Below, piece by piece: positions 30,484 to 32,608 of a stretch of DNA of 32,608 nucleotides; the first letter of the stretch is position 1; every line of letters starts with the position of its first letter. A model generated the notes under the pieces. That model saw only the letters and a program-made list of their open reading frames with translations. It did no database searches and was not told the origin of the DNA. The DNA is from an uncultured Candidatus Saccharibacteria bacterium. GTDB lineage: Bacteria > Patescibacteria > Saccharimonadia > Saccharimonadales > CAMLKC01. A program made the position numbers and the translations under genes. The stretch spans positions 1 to 32,608 of the forward strand of contig CAMLDM010000008.1 in NCBI GenBank assembly GCA_946479025.1, read 5' to 3'.

Positions 30484-32276
30484 TCAGTTTCTTCAGTTAA
30501 TACACCGCCGCTCTGGTGCTGCCATAAACGGTAGTAGCGGCCTTTCTTTTTCAGCAGCTCCTTATGCGTTCCCTGTTCGGTAATGACGCCTTGGTCCATA
30601 ACGATAATCCGGTCCATGTTGCGAAGCGTCGACAACCGGTGCGCAATCGCGATGACCGTCCGGTCGTGCCAGAGATCTTCCAGCGCCTTTTGCACAAGCA
30701 CCTCTGACTCGCTATCGAGCGCACTCGTCGCTTCATCCAGCACCAAGATAGGCTTTTCACTCAAAAATGCGCGGGCAATCGCAATACGCTGACGCTGTCC
30801 CATCGATAATTTGATGCCCCGTTCACCTACCATTGCCTCGTATTGCTGATCGATCTGCATGATGAAGTCATGCGCATACGCCCGGCGTGCCGCACGCTCA
30901 ATGTCCGTCTGTGTCACGTCGCTGCTAGCTCCATAGGCAATATTTTCACTCACCGTGCGATGAAACAGCGACGTATCCTGCGGCACATACGAGATAAGCT
31001 CGACCAAATGCCGATTGTCAGTAGGTCGGTCTTCAAGCAACGTCATGTCTTCGGGCAGCGGGTAGTAACCGAGCAAAAGCTTAATGAGCGTGGTTTTACC
31101 GCTGCCGCTCGCACCGACGATCCCGACTTTTTCATCTTTACGGATGTTCAGTGATATATCTTTAAGCACCGCTACGTCCGGTTTGTCCGGGTACGCGAAA
31201 TTCAGGCCATCCAACCGGAGCGAGCTACGAAACGAAGGTACATTCAGCATAGAGTGGGCTTCCTTGTGCATGCTCGTCTCGTGTATCACGTTAGTGTCAC
31301 CAAACAGATACCGGTACGACTCTTCCATGCGCGCCAGTTTGACATTGAACTGCGATATATTCCATACCACCAACCAAATGAAGTCCGCGAAAATCATCAG
31401 CGCCGAAATAAACGTCGTCACCTGCGCCAAGCTCAGCTGGCCGTCCAAGAATAGCGTAACGTTCAAAATAATAGTCACCGGCCACACGATCCAGCGAATA
31501 AAGAGACTCATGACACTCCAAAATACAATCTCCCACAAAAACCTGCGCTTTGATTTGACGACCACTTTCTCGCGGCGTTTCACGACCGCTTCTGTCTCTG
31601 TCTGTTCGCGCCGAAACGCCTTTACGCTCACGAAGTTGCTGATTACGTCTATGATGTACCCCTCGAGACTGGAGACGGAATCCGTCAGGTCGCGTTCGGA
31701 CCGTGCGGTAAACTTCGCCAGATAACGGCCAGATATAAACATCAGGGTGAGCGAGGTAGCGAATATAATTCCCGTATAGCTGTTAACAGTAAACATGATC
31801 CCCGCCAAAATTGGCATTTTCACAAATAGATCGGCATACTGGTAACACGCCGCGTCAAGAAATTCGCGAAATTCTCGGCCGAGCCCTGTCACGTAGCCGC
31901 TTATCTTACCAGTAAATTTGCCCACAAAGTATGGATACGGCTTGGCCATAATCGCCCGGAACAGGATATTCTCAAACTCGTACTCCCGGCGATTTAGCAG
32001 TCCGCGGTACAAAAAATCACCCGCGCGCCACGTGGCGTCGTGCCCCACACTTATCAGCACTAAGACCGCCACCAGCAGGTACGCCGCGCCGCGATCAACC
32101 GGCTGATGTGTCAGCACTCCCACGAGCTGACCGATAAAAACCGGCAAAACGGCGAGTAGGATATCGGAAACGACGAAACTGCCGAGCGTCAGAAAAAACG
32201 CATATTTAAACGTCGAGATATAGCTGATGTACGCCCGTAATGAAATGTGGCGCGTTTTTGGTTGCTTCGTTTTCAT
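30480..32276 (-). CDS. ABC exporter, fused membrane and ATPase domains
   Basis: Half-size type IV exporter (MsbA/MdlB-like) that works as a dimer, moving lipids, peptides or drugs outward. The 598 residues hold about six helices in 24-305, then the ATPase domain with Walker A GASGSGKTT (388-396), Q-loop VPQDTSLF, signature LSMGQRQRIAIARA (490-503), Walker B ILVLDEATSALD (510-521) and switch H546. The second residue of LSGGQ is Met instead of Gly. I start at the ATG at 32276, with AGGAG only 2 nt away; a TTG six codons upstream is an alternative. Substrate cannot be told. It lies between rplU and parA. Confidence 0.94.
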   Translation of the reverse strand: MKTKQPKTRHISLRAYISYISTFKYAFFLTLGSFVVSDILLAVLPVFIGQLVGVLTHQPVDRGAAYLLVAVLVLISVGHDATWRAGDFLYRGLLNRREYEFENILFRAIMAKPYPYFVGKFTGKISGYVTGLGREFREFLDAACYQYADLFVKMPILAGIMFTVNSYTGIIFATSLTLMFISGRYLAKFTARSERDLTDSVSSLEGYIIDVISNFVSVKAFRREQTETEAVVKRREKVVVKSKRRFLWEIVFWSVMSLFIRWIVWPVTIILNVTLFLDGQLSLAQVTTFISALMIFADFIWLVVWNISQFNVKLARMEESYRYLFGDTNVIHETSMHKEAHSMLNVPSFRSSLRLDGLNFAYPDKPDVAVLKDISLNIRKDEKVGIVGASGSGKTTLIKLLLGYYPLPEDMTLLEDRPTDNRHLVELISYVPQDTSLFHRTVSENIAYGASSDVTQTDIERAARRAYAHDFIMQIDQQYEAMVGERGIKLSMGQRQRIAIARAFLSEKPILVLDEATSALDSESEVLVQKALEDLWHDRTVIAIAHRLSTLRNMDRIIVMDQGVITEQGTHKELLKKKGRYYRLWQHQSGGVLTEETD

Positions 32277-32338
32277 AACTCCTCTAGTTTTCAATCTGTA
32301 GTCCCACCTTACATTGCAAAACCGAGAAGCGAAGGATT

Positions 32339-32608
32339 CTATTTGATAGAAGTGATTTCGACGCGGCTGTATTTTTGGCGGTGACCGTTTTCTTTGTGAA
32401 CGCGCTTTTTGCTTTTGTAGCGGATAACGCGGATCTTGTCGCCTTTGACGAGATCGTCAACGACCTTTGCGGTTACTTTCACACCTTTTACCGTTGGTGT
32501 GCCGACGGTCGTCTTGTCGCCGTCAATAACCAACAGTGCATCAAGCGTGAGCTCTTTAGTTCCTTCCGGGAGGAGGTCCACCAGGAGGGTCTCTTTTTCG
32601 GCGACAAC
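32339..32608 (-). CDS. rplU: Large ribosomal subunit protein bL21, 5' end cut by window edge
   Basis: The frame is open to the last base of the window. The 89 visible residues begin VVAEKETLLVDLLPEGTKEL and contain the bL21 blocks TVGTPTVKGVKVTAKVVDD and KIRVIRYKSKKRVHKENGHRQKYS ahead of the terminal strand VEITSIK, so only about a dozen N-terminal residues are missing. bL21 binds 23S rRNA with bL20. An internal GTG would give an 80-residue reading, but this is not the real start. rpmA (bL27), its usual downstream partner, is not here; an ABC exporter gene follows after 62 nt without a clear terminator. Confidence 0.95.
   Translation of the reverse strand, partial: VVAEKETLLVDLLPEGTKELTLDALLVIDGDKTTVGTPTVKGVKVTAKVVDDLVKGDKIRVIRYKSKKRVHKENGHRQKYSRVEITSIK

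Noticed and set aside
1..32608. Alternative genetic code (UGA as glycine or tryptophan)
   Set aside because: UGA ends the PspC, TerC and LCP genes at sensible positions and no conserved Gly or Trp is encoded by UGA. This argues against Gracilibacteria/Absconditabacteria.
1..32608. tRNA genes, CRISPR repeats, insertion sequences, attachment sites
   Set aside because: No cloverleaf-like segment, no regularly spaced repeats, no transposase or integrase, and gaps between genes are too short to hold them.

Overview
The window is 32.6 kb of dense bacterial housekeeping sequence with standard-code genes (UGA is a real stop in the PspC, TerC and LCP genes, and Trp is TGG). Almost every gene abuts or overlaps its neighbour and no gap exceeds about 130 bp. 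A CPR/Patescibacteria origin is likely, and I favour Candidatus Saccharibacteria (TM7). The basis is gene compaction, a ProRS without editing domain, a zinc-free bL31, a SecA without the C-terminal zinc motif, missing pyrH, cdsA and dxr at their usual places, and many promoters placed directly on start codons. The lineage is an inference; no search was run. I see no tRNA, rRNA, insertion sequence, CRISPR array or integrase.

Layout. 0-5.1 kb (minus): secA, a NUDIX hydrolase with short hpf, and serS. 5.2-9.1 kb (minus): padR, a PspC/beta-repeat membrane sensor, and a MacB-type ABC ATPase and permease, which look like one PadR-controlled envelope-stress operon. 9.2-11.4 kb: a small accessory island of two unrecognised acidic proteins flanking an NAD(P)H:FMN reductase, with palindromes on two of the three promoters. 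11.4-20.3 kb (minus): lysS, greA, proS, CPBP protease, rseP, uppS, frr, a GC-rich secreted-protein gene, tsf, rpsB. Apart from the lysS-greA end, this is the widespread order rpsB-tsf-pyrH-frr-uppS-cdsA-dxr-rseP-proS with three genes lost and two gained. 20.5-24.4 kb: a low-affinity iron-permease-family gene, terC, then rpmE-prfA-prmC. 24.4-28.8 kb: htrA, a polytopic membrane protein, an LCP cell-wall ligase and lepB. 28.8-32.6 kb (minus): parB-parA, an ABC exporter, and the 3' part of rplU, cut by the window edge.

Function. The genes cover ribosome construction and hibernation (uS2, bL31, bL21, EF-Ts, RRF, HPF), termination (RF1, PrmC), three tRNA synthetases, protein export and envelope proteolysis (SecA, LepB, RseP, HtrA, CPBP), wall assembly (UppS, LCP) and chromosome segregation (ParAB).

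Main points for a second look: the GC-rich secreted protein sitting where pyrH is expected; repeated promoter-to-start distances of 6-10 nt, implying leaderless mRNAs; a perfect 8-bp inverted repeat covering both the -10 box and the start codon of an unknown gene; an internally duplicated acidic protein; and a structured rpsB leader.
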